Positions 27,640 to 36,574 are shown, counted from the stretch's first letter. The stretch is DNA of 64,000 bases from Scleromatobacter humisilvae (GCF_023231945.1 NZ_JAJLJH010000005.1:186001-250000); one strand, 5' to 3'. Notes: a model not told the origin generated them from the letters alone. Made by a program: numbers and translations.

Positions 27640-28520
27640 GTTTCGAACAACCCTTCACGCTCGCTCGGCGCGGTCATGCGGCGAACCGCCTTCTGCAGGC
27701 GACGCTCGTCGCCTGCGCGCTGTTGGCGGCGACGGGCGCCGCGCAGGCGCAGGACGCCGCGGCGCTTCACGCGAAGTTCGAATCGCTGCAGGACAAGCTC
27801 GCGCACAACGCCTACGGCCGCCCGCTGGTGCTGCAGTCGACGCAGGCCGGCGACCACCTCGAGGGCGAGGTCTACGCGCGCGTCGACCAGCCGTACCCGA
27901 TGGTGCAGAAGGCGCTGCAGGGCACCGACAACTGGTGCGGCATCCTGATCCTGCACCTCAACGTGAAGATGTGCCACGCGCAGCCCGCGGGGCTGGACAT
28001 GGCGCTGGGCCGCAAGTACGACCAGCCGGTCGACGATGCCTACAAGCTGCACTTCGACTACAAGCTCGCGAGCGACGGCCCCGACTACCTGAAGGCGGAG
28101 CTGACGTCCGGCGACGGCCCGCTGGGCACCAAGGACTACCGCATCGCCGTCGAGGCCGCGCCGCTCGACGCCGCCCACACGATGCTGCACATGAGCTACG
28201 CCTACGGCTTCGGCTTCACGGCGCGCGTGGCGTTGAACGCCTACCTGTCGACGGCCGGGGCGGACAAGGTCGGCTTCAGCGTTTCCGGCAAGGACGCCGA
28301 CGGCAAGCCCACCTACGTCGGCGGCGTGCGCGGGCTGGTCGAGCGCAACACGATGCGCTACTACCTCGCGATCGACGACTACGTCGCCACGCCGGCGCCG
28401 TCGCAGCTCGAGCAACGCCTCAACACCTGGTTCGACGCGACCGAGCGATATCCGCGCCAGTTGCACGAGGTGGAGAAGAACGACTATCTGGTGATGAAGC
28501 GGGAAGAGGCCAAGCGCTGA
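27636..28520 (+). CDS. Exported protein of unknown function
   Basis: 294 residues, probably secreted to the periplasm: after the start (MSFEQPFTLARRGHAANRLL) a hydrophobic core and an AQAQ cut near residue 40. The rest is beta-rich with charged stretches (DAYKLHFDYKLA, AAHTMLHMSYAYGFGFT) and two cysteines (WCGIL, MCHAQ). I recognise no domain. The ATG overlaps the stop of the phospholipase-D-type gene, so the two act together; a role in lipid handling at the envelope is only a guess. Confidence 0.75.
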   Translation: MSFEQPFTLARRGHAANRLLQATLVACALLAATGAAQAQDAAALHAKFESLQDKLAHNAYGRPLVLQSTQAGDHLEGEVYARVDQPYPMVQKALQGTDNWCGILILHLNVKMCHAQPAGLDMALGRKYDQPVDDAYKLHFDYKLASDGPDYLKAELTSGDGPLGTKDYRIAVEAAPLDAAHTMLHMSYAYGFGFTARVALNAYLSTAGADKVGFSVSGKDADGKPTYVGGVRGLVERNTMRYYLAIDDYVATPAPSQLEQRLNTWFDATERYPRQLHEVEKNDYLVMKREEAKR

Positions 28521-28741
28521 GCGCGGCCGCATCCGCATGCAGCGCCTCGACGGACTCGCGGAGCGACGTCTCGGCACGGCAGGCGCTGGCGAGGACGCAT
28601 GACAAGCTCAGCACGAGAAGGACGCGCACGGGCAAGGCCTCGCTTCGATCGAAGCGCGAAGCCTGCGCGGTGGCGCCAGAATGCGGTCATGGATCGCAAC
28701 GCCCCGTCTCCCCGCTCGCGCCGATGCCGCGCGTCCGCCGC

Positions 28742-29680
28742 ATGACCATCGCCCCCTACCTGCGCGAGATCGGCCGCGGCAAGGACGGCGCGCGTTCGCT
28801 CACGCGCGAGCAGTCGGCCGACCTGATGGCGCGCCTGCTCGATGGCGAGGTGGGCGACGTCGAGGCCGGCGCATTCGCGATCGCGATGCGCATCAAGGGC
28901 GAGACGCCCGAGGAGCTGGCCGGCTTCATGGACGCCGTCGCGCTGCGCCTGCTGCCGCTGCCCGCGCCGCCGGCGACGGGCGCCGTGGTGCTGCCGTCGT
29001 ACAACGGCGCGCGCCGGCTGCCCAACCTCGTGCCGCTGCTCGCGCTGCAGCTCGCCCGCGAGGGGCTGCCGGTGCTGGTGCACGGCCTCGAGGAGGATCC
29101 CGGACGCGTCACGACGGCCGCGGTGTTCGAGGCGCTGGGCCTGCCGCCGGTGCGCGACGCCGCCGGCGTGGCCGCGCGCTGGGCAGCCGGCGCGCCGGCC
29201 TTCATCGCCACCGACGACCTGCATCCGTCGCTCGCGCGCGTGCTCGCGCTGCGGCGCCTGATCGGCCTGCGCAATCCGGCGCACTCGCTGGCCAAGCTGC
29301 TGCCGGCGCTCGGGCCGGCGCGCCAGGCGGTGCGCGTCGTCAACCACACGCATCCCGAATACGCGACCAGCCTCGGCGAGTTCCTCGCGCGCACGCGGGC
29401 GACGGCGCTGCTGATGCGCGGCACCGAAGGCGAGCCGGTGGCCGACGCGCGGCGCTGTCCGCGGCTGACGGCCTTTCTCGATGGCGTCGAGCAGCCGGCG
29501 CTGTCGGTGGAGGCGCAGGGCGGCTCGCTGGTGTCGGTGCCGGAGCTGCCGCCCGCGATCGACCCCGCGTCGACCGCGGCCTACATCGCGGACGTGATGT
29601 CCGGCGCCAGGCCGCTGCCCACGCCGATCGCCACGCAGATGATGGCCCTGCGCGCGCTGGCCGACGCCGCGCGCGACTGA
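28742..29680 (+). CDS. ybiB: YbiB-type DNA-binding protein (TrpD2 family)
   Basis: 312 residues related to anthranilate phosphoribosyltransferase, but of the branch (YbiB/TrpD2) that binds DNA non-specifically as a dimer and lacks the enzyme activity. YLREIGRGKDGARSLTREQ at the start, MRIKGETPEELAGFMDA near 60 and LPSYNGARRLPNLVPLLAL near 85 are the marks. The E. coli gene is SOS-controlled; no LexA box was seen before this one. An in-frame ATG at 28724 is an alternative start. It converges with the kinase gene, 10 bases apart. Confidence 0.88.
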   Translation: MTIAPYLREIGRGKDGARSLTREQSADLMARLLDGEVGDVEAGAFAIAMRIKGETPEELAGFMDAVALRLLPLPAPPATGAVVLPSYNGARRLPNLVPLLALQLAREGLPVLVHGLEEDPGRVTTAAVFEALGLPPVRDAAGVAARWAAGAPAFIATDDLHPSLARVLALRRLIGLRNPAHSLAKLLPALGPARQAVRVVNHTHPEYATSLGEFLARTRATALLMRGTEGEPVADARRCPRLTAFLDGVEQPALSVEAQGGSLVSVPELPPAIDPASTAAYIADVMSGARPLPTPIATQMMALRALADAARD

Positions 29681-29690
29681 CGACGAGACT

Positions 29691-31208
29691 TCAGGCCGCC
29701 GGCAGGCTGACGCGGAAGATCGATCCGACGCCGAGCTTGCTCTGCACCGTGATGCGGCCGCCCATCAACTGCGTCAGCGATTGCGACAGCGCCAGGCCCA
29801 GCCCGGCGCCCGAGATGCCCGAGGCCTCGCGGCCGAGGCGGTTGAACGGCTGGAACAGGCGCGCGCGGTCGGCGGGACTGATGCCGTGGCCGGTGTCCTG
29901 CACCTCGATGTGCCACTCGTCGTCCGCGGGCTGGGCGCGCAGCGTCACGCTGCCGCCGGTGCGGTTGTACTTGACGGCGTTGCTCAGCAGGTTGGTCAGC
30001 ACCTGGCGCAGGCGCGTCGGATCGGCGTGCACGACTGCCGCGTGCTCGGGGGCGGCGCCGGCGTCGGGATCCTCGCAGTGGACGCTGACGTGCGCGCTGT
30101 CGGCCTGCGCCCGGCACCAGGCGACACAGGACTCGAGCAGCGGCGCCAGCGCGACGTCCTGCAGGTGGATCGGCAGGTGCGCGGCCTCGGCCAGCGACAG
30201 GTCGAGCAGGTCGCCGATCATCGCGAGCAGGTGGTCGCCGGCCTCGTGGATCATGCGCACCTGGCGGCGCTGCGCGGGCATCGCGGCGAGCGCGGGGTCG
30301 GTGTCGAGCAACTGCGCGAAGCCCAGCACCGCATTCAGCGGCGTGCGCAGCTCGTGGCTGATGCGCGAGAGGAACATCGTCTTGGCGCTGTTGGCGGCCT
30401 CCGCGGCGAGGCGATCGCGCTGCGCCTGCTCGAGTTCGCGCAGCAGCGTGGCGTCGGTCTGCGTGCCGAACATGCGCGTCGGCCGGCCGCGTCGATCCCA
30501 TTCGACGATGCGGCCGCGCTCCTCGATCCAGCGCCACTGGTCGTTGGCCGCGCGCGCCCGGTAGACCGCGCGATACATCGGCTCCTCGCCGCGAACGTGC
30601 GCGTCGAAGGCCTTGTCGACCGCCGCCTTGTCGTCGGGATGGATGACGCGATCCCAGTCGGCCTGCGTGTGGCCCAGCGTGTTCATCGGATAGCCGAGCA
30701 GGCGCTCGCCCTCGTCGATGTCGCCCAGCACGTCGGTGGACAGGTCCCACTCCCACACATACGTGCCGGCCTCGTGCATCGCGCGGCGTTGCAGCGCGAG
30801 CGAGCCGGGCAGCGCGTGGCCGGCGTGCTCGATCAGGCCGGCCAGCAGCGCGGCGGCGGTGTCGCGCGCCGGCATGAGGCGGTCGCCCCAGTCGTCGATG
30901 CCCAGGCCGTCGGGCAGCGGGACGCGCAGCTCGCCGACGACCGTGCCGGAGTGGCTGCAGGACCAGGCCGTCTCGGCCGCGCCGGGCGGCACGGACCCGC
31001 GCACGGGGGGGCGCGCGTGGATCGGCGGCATCGACAAGTCGCCGTCGGGCGGCTGCGGCCAGAGCCAGCGTTCGGCGCCGGTGAGCGACGCCAGCGCGCG
31101 CATCAGCGTCGCCAGTGCGTGCGCGTGGTCGCTGCGGCGCGCGTGATCCAGCAGCGCGGCGTAGGCCAGCGCGCGCACCTGGTCGAGCGTGGGCGCCGGC
31201 GAGGACAT
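29691..31208 (-). CDS. Soluble PAS-domain sensor histidine kinase
   Basis: 505 residues without membrane helices, so a cytoplasmic sensor. An N-terminal region (1-140) of unknown type precedes a PAS domain near 145-250 (TYVWEWDLSTDVLGD, RWIEERGRIVEWDRRGRPTR), the dimerisation/phospho-acceptor box SRISHELRTPLNAVLGFAQ with His285, and an ATPase domain with LTNLLSNAVKYN, DTGHGIS and GAGLGLAL. All active motifs are present. There is no receiver domain or response-regulator gene nearby, so it is an orphan kinase. Confidence 0.93.
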   Translation of the reverse strand: MSSPAPTLDQVRALAYAALLDHARRSDHAHALATLMRALASLTGAERWLWPQPPDGDLSMPPIHARPPVRGSVPPGAAETAWSCSHSGTVVGELRVPLPDGLGIDDWGDRLMPARDTAAALLAGLIEHAGHALPGSLALQRRAMHEAGTYVWEWDLSTDVLGDIDEGERLLGYPMNTLGHTQADWDRVIHPDDKAAVDKAFDAHVRGEEPMYRAVYRARAANDQWRWIEERGRIVEWDRRGRPTRMFGTQTDATLLRELEQAQRDRLAAEAANSAKTMFLSRISHELRTPLNAVLGFAQLLDTDPALAAMPAQRRQVRMIHEAGDHLLAMIGDLLDLSLAEAAHLPIHLQDVALAPLLESCVAWCRAQADSAHVSVHCEDPDAGAAPEHAAVVHADPTRLRQVLTNLLSNAVKYNRTGGSVTLRAQPADDEWHIEVQDTGHGISPADRARLFQPFNRLGREASGISGAGLGLALSQSLTQLMGGRITVQSKLGVGSIFRVSLPAA

Positions 31209-31222
31209 GCCGGCGTCCGGTC

Positions 31223-31432
31223 TCAGTGTCCGGCCGCGATCTTGACGCCAGCGGCGAGCTGGTAGGTCGTGCCGCAGTACGGGCAGCGGCCGCGGCCTTC
31301 GTGGCTCAGGTCGATGTAGACCTTGGGATGCGTGCTCCACAGCGGCATCTTCGGGTTCGGGCAGAAGACGACGCCGGGGCCTTGCAGGTCGCTGGCGGTG
31401 ACTTCGACGACGGCGGACGATTTATCGGTCAT
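31223..31432 (-). CDS. Zinc-finger domain protein (CHCC type)
   Basis: 69 residues. FCPNPKMPLWSTHPKVYIDL and CPYCGTTYQL give a Cys, His, Cys-x2-Cys set that binds zinc, as in the small proteins related to the NDUFS6 subunit of complex I. It may be a loose complex I assembly factor; that is inference from the family. It lies 33 bases after ilvE and 14 before the kinase, on the same strand. Confidence 0.9.
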   Translation of the reverse strand: MTDKSSAVVEVTASDLQGPGVVFCPNPKMPLWSTHPKVYIDLSHEGRGRCPYCGTTYQLAAGVKIAAGH

Positions 31433-31465
31433 GGGTGCTTGTTTCGATTTCGGGAGAGGATGCGC

Positions 31466-32389
31466 TCAGACCTTGGTCAGCCATTCGGCGTACTTCGGGT
31501 TGCGGCCGTTGACGATGTCGAAGAACGCGGTCTGGATCTTCTCGGTGATCGGGCCGCGCGAGCCGGCGCCGAGCTCGATGCGGTCGAGTTCGCGGATCGG
31601 CGTGACTTCGGCGGCGGTGCCGGTGAAGAAGGCCTCGTCGGCGATGTAGACCTCGTCGCGCGTGATGCGCTTCTCGACCAGCTTCAGGCCGAGATCCTGG
31701 CAGATCGCGAACACGGTGTTGCGCGTGATGCCGTTGAGCGCGCCGGCCGACAGGTCGGGCGTGTAGACGACGCCGTTCTTGATCACGAAGATGTTCTCGC
31801 CGGCGCCTTCCGACACGAAGCCGCTGGCGTCGAGCAGCAGCGCCTCGTCGTAGCCGTCGTCGACGGCCTCGGTGTTGGCGAGGATCGAGTTCGAGTAGTT
31901 GGACACCGCCTTGGCCTGCGTCATCGTGATGTTGACGTGGTGGCGCGTGTAGCTCGAGGTCTTGACGCGGATGCCGCGCTTGAGGCCTTCCTCGCCGAGA
32001 TAGGCGCCCCAGGCCCAGGCCGCGACCATCAGGTGGATCGTGTTGCCCTTGGGGCTGACGCCCAGCTTCTCGGAGCCGATCCACGTGAGCGGGCGCAGGT
32101 AGCAGCTCTCGAGCTTGTTCTCGCGCACGACGTCGAGCTGGGCCTTCATCACCTCGTCCGGCGTGAACGGGATCTTCATGCGCAGGATCTTGGCCGAGTT
32201 GAACAGGCGCTCGGTGTGCTCGCGCAGGCGGAAGATCGCCGGGCCGTTGACCGTGTTGTAGGCGCGCACCCCTTCGAAGGCGCCGCAGCCGTAGTGCAGC
32301 GTGTGGGTCAGGACGTGGATCTTGGCGTCGCGCCACTCGACGAGCTTGCCGTCCATCCAGATCTTGCCGTCGCGATCGTCCATGCCCAT
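31466..32389 (-). CDS. ilvE: Branched-chain-amino-acid aminotransferase
   Basis: PLP enzyme that makes leucine, isoleucine and valine from their keto acids. 307 residues, normal length. HTLHYGCGAFEGVRAY near 29-44, Lys160 in MTQAKAVSNYSNS as the PLP lysine, SEGAGENIFV near 202 and GITRNTV mark fold-type IV aminotransferases. The start (MGMDDRDGKIWMDG) matches the family. It diverges from the RNA methyltransferase gene (90 bases), and heads ilvE, zinc-finger, kinase. Confidence 0.96.
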   Translation of the reverse strand: MGMDDRDGKIWMDGKLVEWRDAKIHVLTHTLHYGCGAFEGVRAYNTVNGPAIFRLREHTERLFNSAKILRMKIPFTPDEVMKAQLDVVRENKLESCYLRPLTWIGSEKLGVSPKGNTIHLMVAAWAWGAYLGEEGLKRGIRVKTSSYTRHHVNITMTQAKAVSNYSNSILANTEAVDDGYDEALLLDASGFVSEGAGENIFVIKNGVVYTPDLSAGALNGITRNTVFAICQDLGLKLVEKRITRDEVYIADEAFFTGTAAEVTPIRELDRIELGAGSRGPITEKIQTAFFDIVNGRNPKYAEWLTKV

Positions 32390-32479
32390 GGGGTTGCCTC
32401 GAAGAGAGTGGGAAAACCCGAATTCTAAGGTCGTTGGGCCGATTCCCGCCACGCGCCATCCTGCAGAATTCCAGCCCAG

Positions 32480-32998
32480 ATGACACCCGCCAACCACCAG
32501 CTCGATCATTCCAGCCACCGCGCGACGGCCCCGCTGCCCCTGCACCTGCTGGCCCACGACGTCGACATCGCGCTGAACGTGGGCGCGCTGTTCCGCCTCG
32601 CCGACGCGCTCGGCGTCGAGCATCTGCACCTGACGGGCTCGTCGCCGCTGCCGCCCGACCCGAAGATCCGCAAGACCTCGCGCTCGGCCGAGCGGCATGT
32701 CGCGTGGTCCAGCGCCGCCGACCCGCTGGGCGTCGTCGCGACGCTGAAGTCCGAGGGTTGGCGCATCCTCAGCCTGGAGCTGAGCACCGGCAGCATCCCG
32801 CTGCACGAGCTGGCGCTGGCGCCGGGCGACCGGGTCTGCCTGATCGTCGGCGCCGAGAACGCCGGCGTCTGCCAGGCGCTGCTCGACGTCTCCGACCTCA
32901 CCGTGCACATCCCCATGCGCGGCCAGAACTCGTCGATGAACGTGGCCAGCGCGTGCGCGATCGCCACCTACGAGATCGCGCGCCAGCTGGCGCGCTGA
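32480..32998 (+). CDS. TrmH-family RNA 2'-O-methyltransferase
   Basis: 172-residue SPOUT-class enzyme, the catalytic domain alone. NVGALFRLADALGVEHL near 36-52, VGAENAGV near 115-122 and IPMRGQNSSMNVASACAIA near 138-156 are the three SPOUT motifs that form the SAM knot and the catalytic Ser. TrmH-like but without the N-terminal extension. The target is probably a tRNA, not definable here. Its stop abuts the stop of the convergent gene as TGATCA. Confidence 0.9.
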   Translation: MTPANHQLDHSSHRATAPLPLHLLAHDVDIALNVGALFRLADALGVEHLHLTGSSPLPPDPKIRKTSRSAERHVAWSSAADPLGVVATLKSEGWRILSLELSTGSIPLHELALAPGDRVCLIVGAENAGVCQALLDVSDLTVHIPMRGQNSSMNVASACAIATYEIARQLAR

Positions 32999-33829
32999 TC
33001 AGGCCGATTCGGTGCGGCCCATGAAGCCGCTGGCGAGCGCGTCGGCCCAGTCGCCGCGGCCGTTGGCCTGCGCGCGGGTGGCGGCGGATGTCCAGTCGTA
33101 GGGCGTGGTGCGCAGCTGCACGTGCCAGGCGCCGCGGCGATCGCGCTCGACCAGCGCCCAGCGGGCGTCCGGCGAGCCGTTCTCGATGACGTGCGGCAGC
33201 GGGTGGACGTCGTCGTAGGCCTGCAGGCCGACGCTGCCCGGATTGACGACCAGCGGCCCGCCCGGCAGCGACATCGTGCGCGGCACGTGCGTGTGGCCGC
33301 ACAGGATCAGCGACGCGGCCAGGCCCGCACGCGTGCCGCCGGGCGGCGTCTCGGCGGCGCGCTCGCTCAGCTCGGTGGGCGTGGCGGCGCGCACGCCGCG
33401 TTGGCCGTCCAGGCCGCAGCCCGACGTGACGCTCTCCAAGAAATAGACCAGGTCGCTCGCCGGCGTGCCGTGGCACAGCAGCACCTCGTCGAGCAGCCAC
33501 TGCGTGGCGGGCAACGCGCCCAGCCACGCGCGCTCGGGCGCCTGCAGCGCGCGCGCCGCATACGCGTCGGACGCGCCCATGCGCGCGACGTCGGCGCCCA
33601 GCGCCTGGCGCTCGTGGTTGCCGGCGATCGTGTGCCAGCGCCCGGGTTCGGCGGCCTCGCGCGCCATCAGCCACTGCACGGTCTCGAGCGGCCACAGCGG
33701 GCCGGACGCGATGTCGCCGAGGTTGACGACGTGCGTCACGGCGGCGCGCTCGATCTCGGCCCAGACGGCCTCGAGCGCGGGCAGGTTGCCGTGGATGTCG
33801 GAGACGATGGCGATGCGCGTGGACGTCAT
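32999..33829 (-). CDS. Metallophosphoesterase (YfcE/MPE-like)
   Basis: 276 residues with the metallophosphoesterase metal motifs: SDIHGNLPAL near 9-18, NLGDIASGP near 40-48, AGNHERQ near 71-77, and GHTHVPRTM near 190. These build the two-metal site of calcineurin-like phosphatases. Substrate unknown. The chosen ATG at 33829 gives MTSTRIAIVSDIHG; a start five codons upstream is possible. The stop codon abuts that of the RNA methyltransferase gene. Confidence 0.9.
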   Translation of the reverse strand: MTSTRIAIVSDIHGNLPALEAVWAEIERAAVTHVVNLGDIASGPLWPLETVQWLMAREAAEPGRWHTIAGNHERQALGADVARMGASDAYAARALQAPERAWLGALPATQWLLDEVLLCHGTPASDLVYFLESVTSGCGLDGQRGVRAATPTELSERAAETPPGGTRAGLAASLILCGHTHVPRTMSLPGGPLVVNPGSVGLQAYDDVHPLPHVIENGSPDARWALVERDRRGAWHVQLRTTPYDWTSAATRAQANGRGDWADALASGFMGRTESA

Positions 33830-33919
33830 TTGGCGGGATCGCATGGCGGGTAAACATCGCTAGGATACGCACGGTCGGCACGCCCTGCGCGCCCTGACGG
33901 CCGTCCCACCGGAAACCGC

Positions 33920-34336
33920 ATGCCCATCCTCGACATCCACACCCGCGTCGCCGCGTGCCTGCACATCGTGCTGGCCGTCCTGGGACTGTTGTTCCTGCTG
34001 GCGATGGCGGCGCTCGTCGGCGCCTTCGGGGCGCTCGGGCCGAATTACGGCATCGACCGCCAGATCGCCGACTGGGTCGGCGGCGTCGGCATCCTGCTCA
34101 TCGCGCTGTTCGCGCTGCTGCCGGTGCTCGAGATCATCGGCGCGGTGCTGCTGCTGCGCGGCAACGACACCGGCCGCATCTTCACGATCGTCTTCAGCGT
34201 GCTGAGCCTGGTCAACATTCCGATCGGCACCGCGGTTGGCGCTTACTCGCTGTGGGCGTTGCTGCGCGCGAAGCCGCCGCTGCCGCCCGCGACGCAGGCC
34301 GCGCCGATGCCGGCCGGAATGCAACAGCCGTTCTGA
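33920..34336 (+). CDS. Small integral membrane protein of unknown function
   Basis: 138 residues with three strong hydrophobic segments: about 10-37, 55-82 and 88-113, then a short Pro-rich tail. The second helix lies between IADWVGG and a charged RGNDTGR loop. No family recognised. It stands alone between the divergent phosphoesterase gene and the convergent radA, so it has its own promoter. Function unknown. Confidence 0.75.
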   Translation: MPILDIHTRVAACLHIVLAVLGLLFLLAMAALVGAFGALGPNYGIDRQIADWVGGVGILLIALFALLPVLEIIGAVLLLRGNDTGRIFTIVFSVLSLVNIPIGTAVGAYSLWALLRAKPPLPPATQAAPMPAGMQQPF

Positions 34337-34409
34337 GGGCGTGAATCTCCGGGTCGGCGGCGGTGTCGTCGTCGGCAACGGGTCGGCAGGGCAGCATCTT
34401 TGCGCCATC

Positions 34410-34431
34410 GCGACGCGACGCGACGCGACGC
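34410..34431. repeat. Short GCGAC tandem repeat
   Basis: About four copies of the pentamer GCGAC in a row in the 141-base gap between the small membrane-protein gene and radA. A short simple repeat of no evident function; listed only because it is clear. Confidence 0.7.
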
Positions 34432-34477
34432 CGCACGGCCCAAGCCCACGCCGCCGCCGCGTGCCCGACGCGCGCGT

Positions 34478-35845
34478 TCAGAGCCCGCGCAACACCTCGA
34501 TCGCCTCCTCGATTCGCTCCACCGCGTGGATCGTCAGCCCTTCGATGGGCTTCTTGGGCGCGTTCGCCTTGGGCACGATGGCCACCGAGAAGCCCAGCTT
34601 GGCGGCCTCCTTCAGCCGATCCTGGCCACGCGGCGCCGGCCGAACCTCGCCGGCCAGGCCCACTTCGCCGAACGCGAGGAAGCCGCGCGGCAGCGCGCGG
34701 TTGCGGATCGAGCTCTGGATCGCCAGCAGCACGGCCAGGTCGGCGGCCGGCTCGCTGATGCGCACGCCGCCCACGGCGTTGACGAACACGTCCTGGTCGC
34801 CGGTGGACACGCCCGCGTGCCGATGGAGCACCGCCAGCAGCATCGCGAGGCGGTCGCGCTCCAGGCCGACCGACAGGCGGCGCGGGCTGGGGCCGCCGGC
34901 GTCGACCAGCGCCTGGATCTCGACCAGCATCGGCCGCGTGCCCTCCAGCGTGACCAGCACGCAGCTGCCCGGCACCGGCTCGCCGTGCGTGGACAGGAAG
35001 ATCGCACTCGGGTTGGCCACGCCCTTGAGTCCGCGCTCGGTCATCGCGAACACGCCGATCTCGTTGACCGCGCCGAAGCGGTTCTTGAACGCGCGCACCA
35101 GGCGGAAGCTGGAATGCGTGTCACCCTCGAAGTAGAGCACCGTGTCGACGATGTGCTCCAGCACGCGCGGTCCGGCCAGGTTGCCGTCCTTGGTGACGTG
35201 GCCCACCAGCACGATGGTGCAGCCGCCCGACTTGGCGGTGCGCGTGAGCTGCGCCGAGCATTCGCGCACCTGCGCCACCGAGCCGGGCGCCGACGTGAGC
35301 TGCTCGGAGTAAAGCGTCTGGATCGAGTCGATGACGCAGAACGCCGGCTGCTCGGCCTCGATCGTCGCGAGGATGCGCTCCAGGTTGATCTCGGCCAGCA
35401 CGCGCACGTGCGCACCGGTGAGATCGAGGCGGCGCGAGCGCAGCGCCAGCTGCGCGCCGGACTCCTCACCGGTGACGTAGAGCACCTTCATCTGCGTGGC
35501 CAGCGCGTCGACCGCCTGCAGCAGCAGCGTGCTTTTGCCGATGCCCGGGTCGCCGCCGATCAGCACCACGCCGCCGGCGACGATGCCCCCGCCCAGGACG
35601 CGATCGAGCTCCTCGATGCCGGTGGGCGTGCGGGCGATCTCGCCGGCGTCGATGTCGGCCAGCGTGGCCACCGGCTGGCTGCGCGTCAGGGCCTGGAAGC
35701 GGTTCTTGCTGGCCGCGGCGCCGGTGGGCTCGCCGACGCCTTCCTCCAGCGTGTTCCATTCGTTGCAGTGCGGGCACCGGCCCAGCCACTTCGGATTGGT
35801 GCCGCCGCAGGCGGAGCAGGTGTAGACGGTCTTGGGAGCAGCCAT
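34478..35845 (-). CDS. radA: DNA repair protein RadA (Sms)
   Basis: RadA is a RecA-like DNA-branch helicase for recombination intermediates. 455 residues: an N-terminal zinc finger (YTCSACGGTNPKWLG, RCPHCNEWN), Walker A GDPGIGKSTLLLQ near 98, the RadA signature KNRFGAVNEIGVF near 254, and a Lon-protease-like C-terminal domain lacking catalysis. A possible LexA box lies 15 bases upstream of the ATG. In other Burkholderiales it is often close to alr, which is 2 kb away here. Confidence 0.97.
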   Translation of the reverse strand: MAAPKTVYTCSACGGTNPKWLGRCPHCNEWNTLEEGVGEPTGAAASKNRFQALTRSQPVATLADIDAGEIARTPTGIEELDRVLGGGIVAGGVVLIGGDPGIGKSTLLLQAVDALATQMKVLYVTGEESGAQLALRSRRLDLTGAHVRVLAEINLERILATIEAEQPAFCVIDSIQTLYSEQLTSAPGSVAQVRECSAQLTRTAKSGGCTIVLVGHVTKDGNLAGPRVLEHIVDTVLYFEGDTHSSFRLVRAFKNRFGAVNEIGVFAMTERGLKGVANPSAIFLSTHGEPVPGSCVLVTLEGTRPMLVEIQALVDAGGPSPRRLSVGLERDRLAMLLAVLHRHAGVSTGDQDVFVNAVGGVRISEPAADLAVLLAIQSSIRNRALPRGFLAFGEVGLAGEVRPAPRGQDRLKEAAKLGFSVAIVPKANAPKKPIEGLTIHAVERIEEAIEVLRGL

Positions 35846-35860
35846 GGGCCCATTGTCGCC

Positions 35861-35880
35861 TACTGTTCAAATCCACAGGT
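35861..35880 (-). promoter_or_regulatory. Possible LexA (SOS) box before radA
   Basis: The sequence contains CTGT-N8-ACAG (35863-35878) inside TACTGT...ACAGGT, matching the beta/gamma-proteobacterial LexA consensus ends, with a TA before CTGT as in the full consensus. One such match is expected by chance in a 64 kb window, so position next to a repair gene is the only support. Inference. Confidence 0.4.
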
Positions 35881-35904
35881 CGACAAATGCACGGTTTATC
35901 GACC
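35878..35904. promoter_or_regulatory. Inverted repeat in the radA upstream region
   Basis: GGTCGACAAA and TTTATCGACC form a 10-base inverted repeat with one mismatch and a seven-base spacer, directly abutting the LexA-like box. It could be an operator of another regulator or part of the promoter. No known site. Confidence 0.4.
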
Positions 35905-36036
35905 GGCGGGCGCTCGGCGCCGTTGCTGGTCGACCCGCCGCCGTCAGGCACCGCGAGAATGCGCCTGCCTGTCAGCGAGCGCCAACGAAGCGCGTCAACT
36001 GAGCGAGACCCCAGCGGCGCGGGCTAGGATGGCGGG

Positions 36037-36495
36037 ATGACATCCCCCGCCATCCGCCGCGCCGCGCCCGCCGACGTCGACGCCCTCGCCCCGCTGTTCG
36101 ACGCCTACCGACGCTTCTACGAGCAACCCGGCGACATCGCGCTGGCCAGCGCCTACCTGCATGACCGGCTGGAGCGCGGCGAATCGGTGATCTTCGTCGC
36201 CGAGGCCGACGGACAGTTGCTTGGCTTCTGCCAGCTGTACCCGACGTGGTGCTCGGTGGCCGCGGCACGCATCTTCGTGCTGTACGACCTGTTCGTGGAC
36301 GACGGCGTGCGCCGCTCCGGCGTCGGCCGCCAGCTGATGCTCGCGGCGCAGGCGTTCGGGCGCGACGCCGGCGCGGTGCGGCTGGACCTCGGCACGGCGC
36401 GCACCAACGTCCGCGCCCAGGCCTTGTACGAATCGCTGGGCTGGCAGCGCGACGACATCTACCTGACCTACAACCTGTCGCTCGAGAGCGACTGA
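36037..36495 (+). CDS. GNAT-family N-acetyltransferase
   Basis: 152 residues with the acetyl-CoA binding motif GVGRQLMLAAQAFGRDAG near 93 and ARTNVRAQALYESLGWQR near the C-terminus. The N-terminus IRRAAPADVDALAPLFDAYR is typical for this class. Substrate not predictable. It is followed by the LysE-type gene 79 bases later on the same strand. Confidence 0.93.
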   Translation: MTSPAIRRAAPADVDALAPLFDAYRRFYEQPGDIALASAYLHDRLERGESVIFVAEADGQLLGFCQLYPTWCSVAAARIFVLYDLFVDDGVRRSGVGRQLMLAAQAFGRDAGAVRLDLGTARTNVRAQALYESLGWQRDDIYLTYNLSLESD

Positions 36496-36574
36496 CGCGC
36501 GAACCTGGAAGCCCCATCACCACCTCGGACGGGCGACATTCGTTCATGATGTCGGCCCGCCCCGGAAACCAAGC

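Noticed and set aside
28420-28635. 71-codon minus-strand frame starting with a hydrophobic, signal-like stretch
   Set aside because: The start resembles a lipoprotein signal, but half the frame overlaps the end of a real gene on the other strand and the rest is Arg/Pro/Ser noise. No ribosome site, no conserved look.
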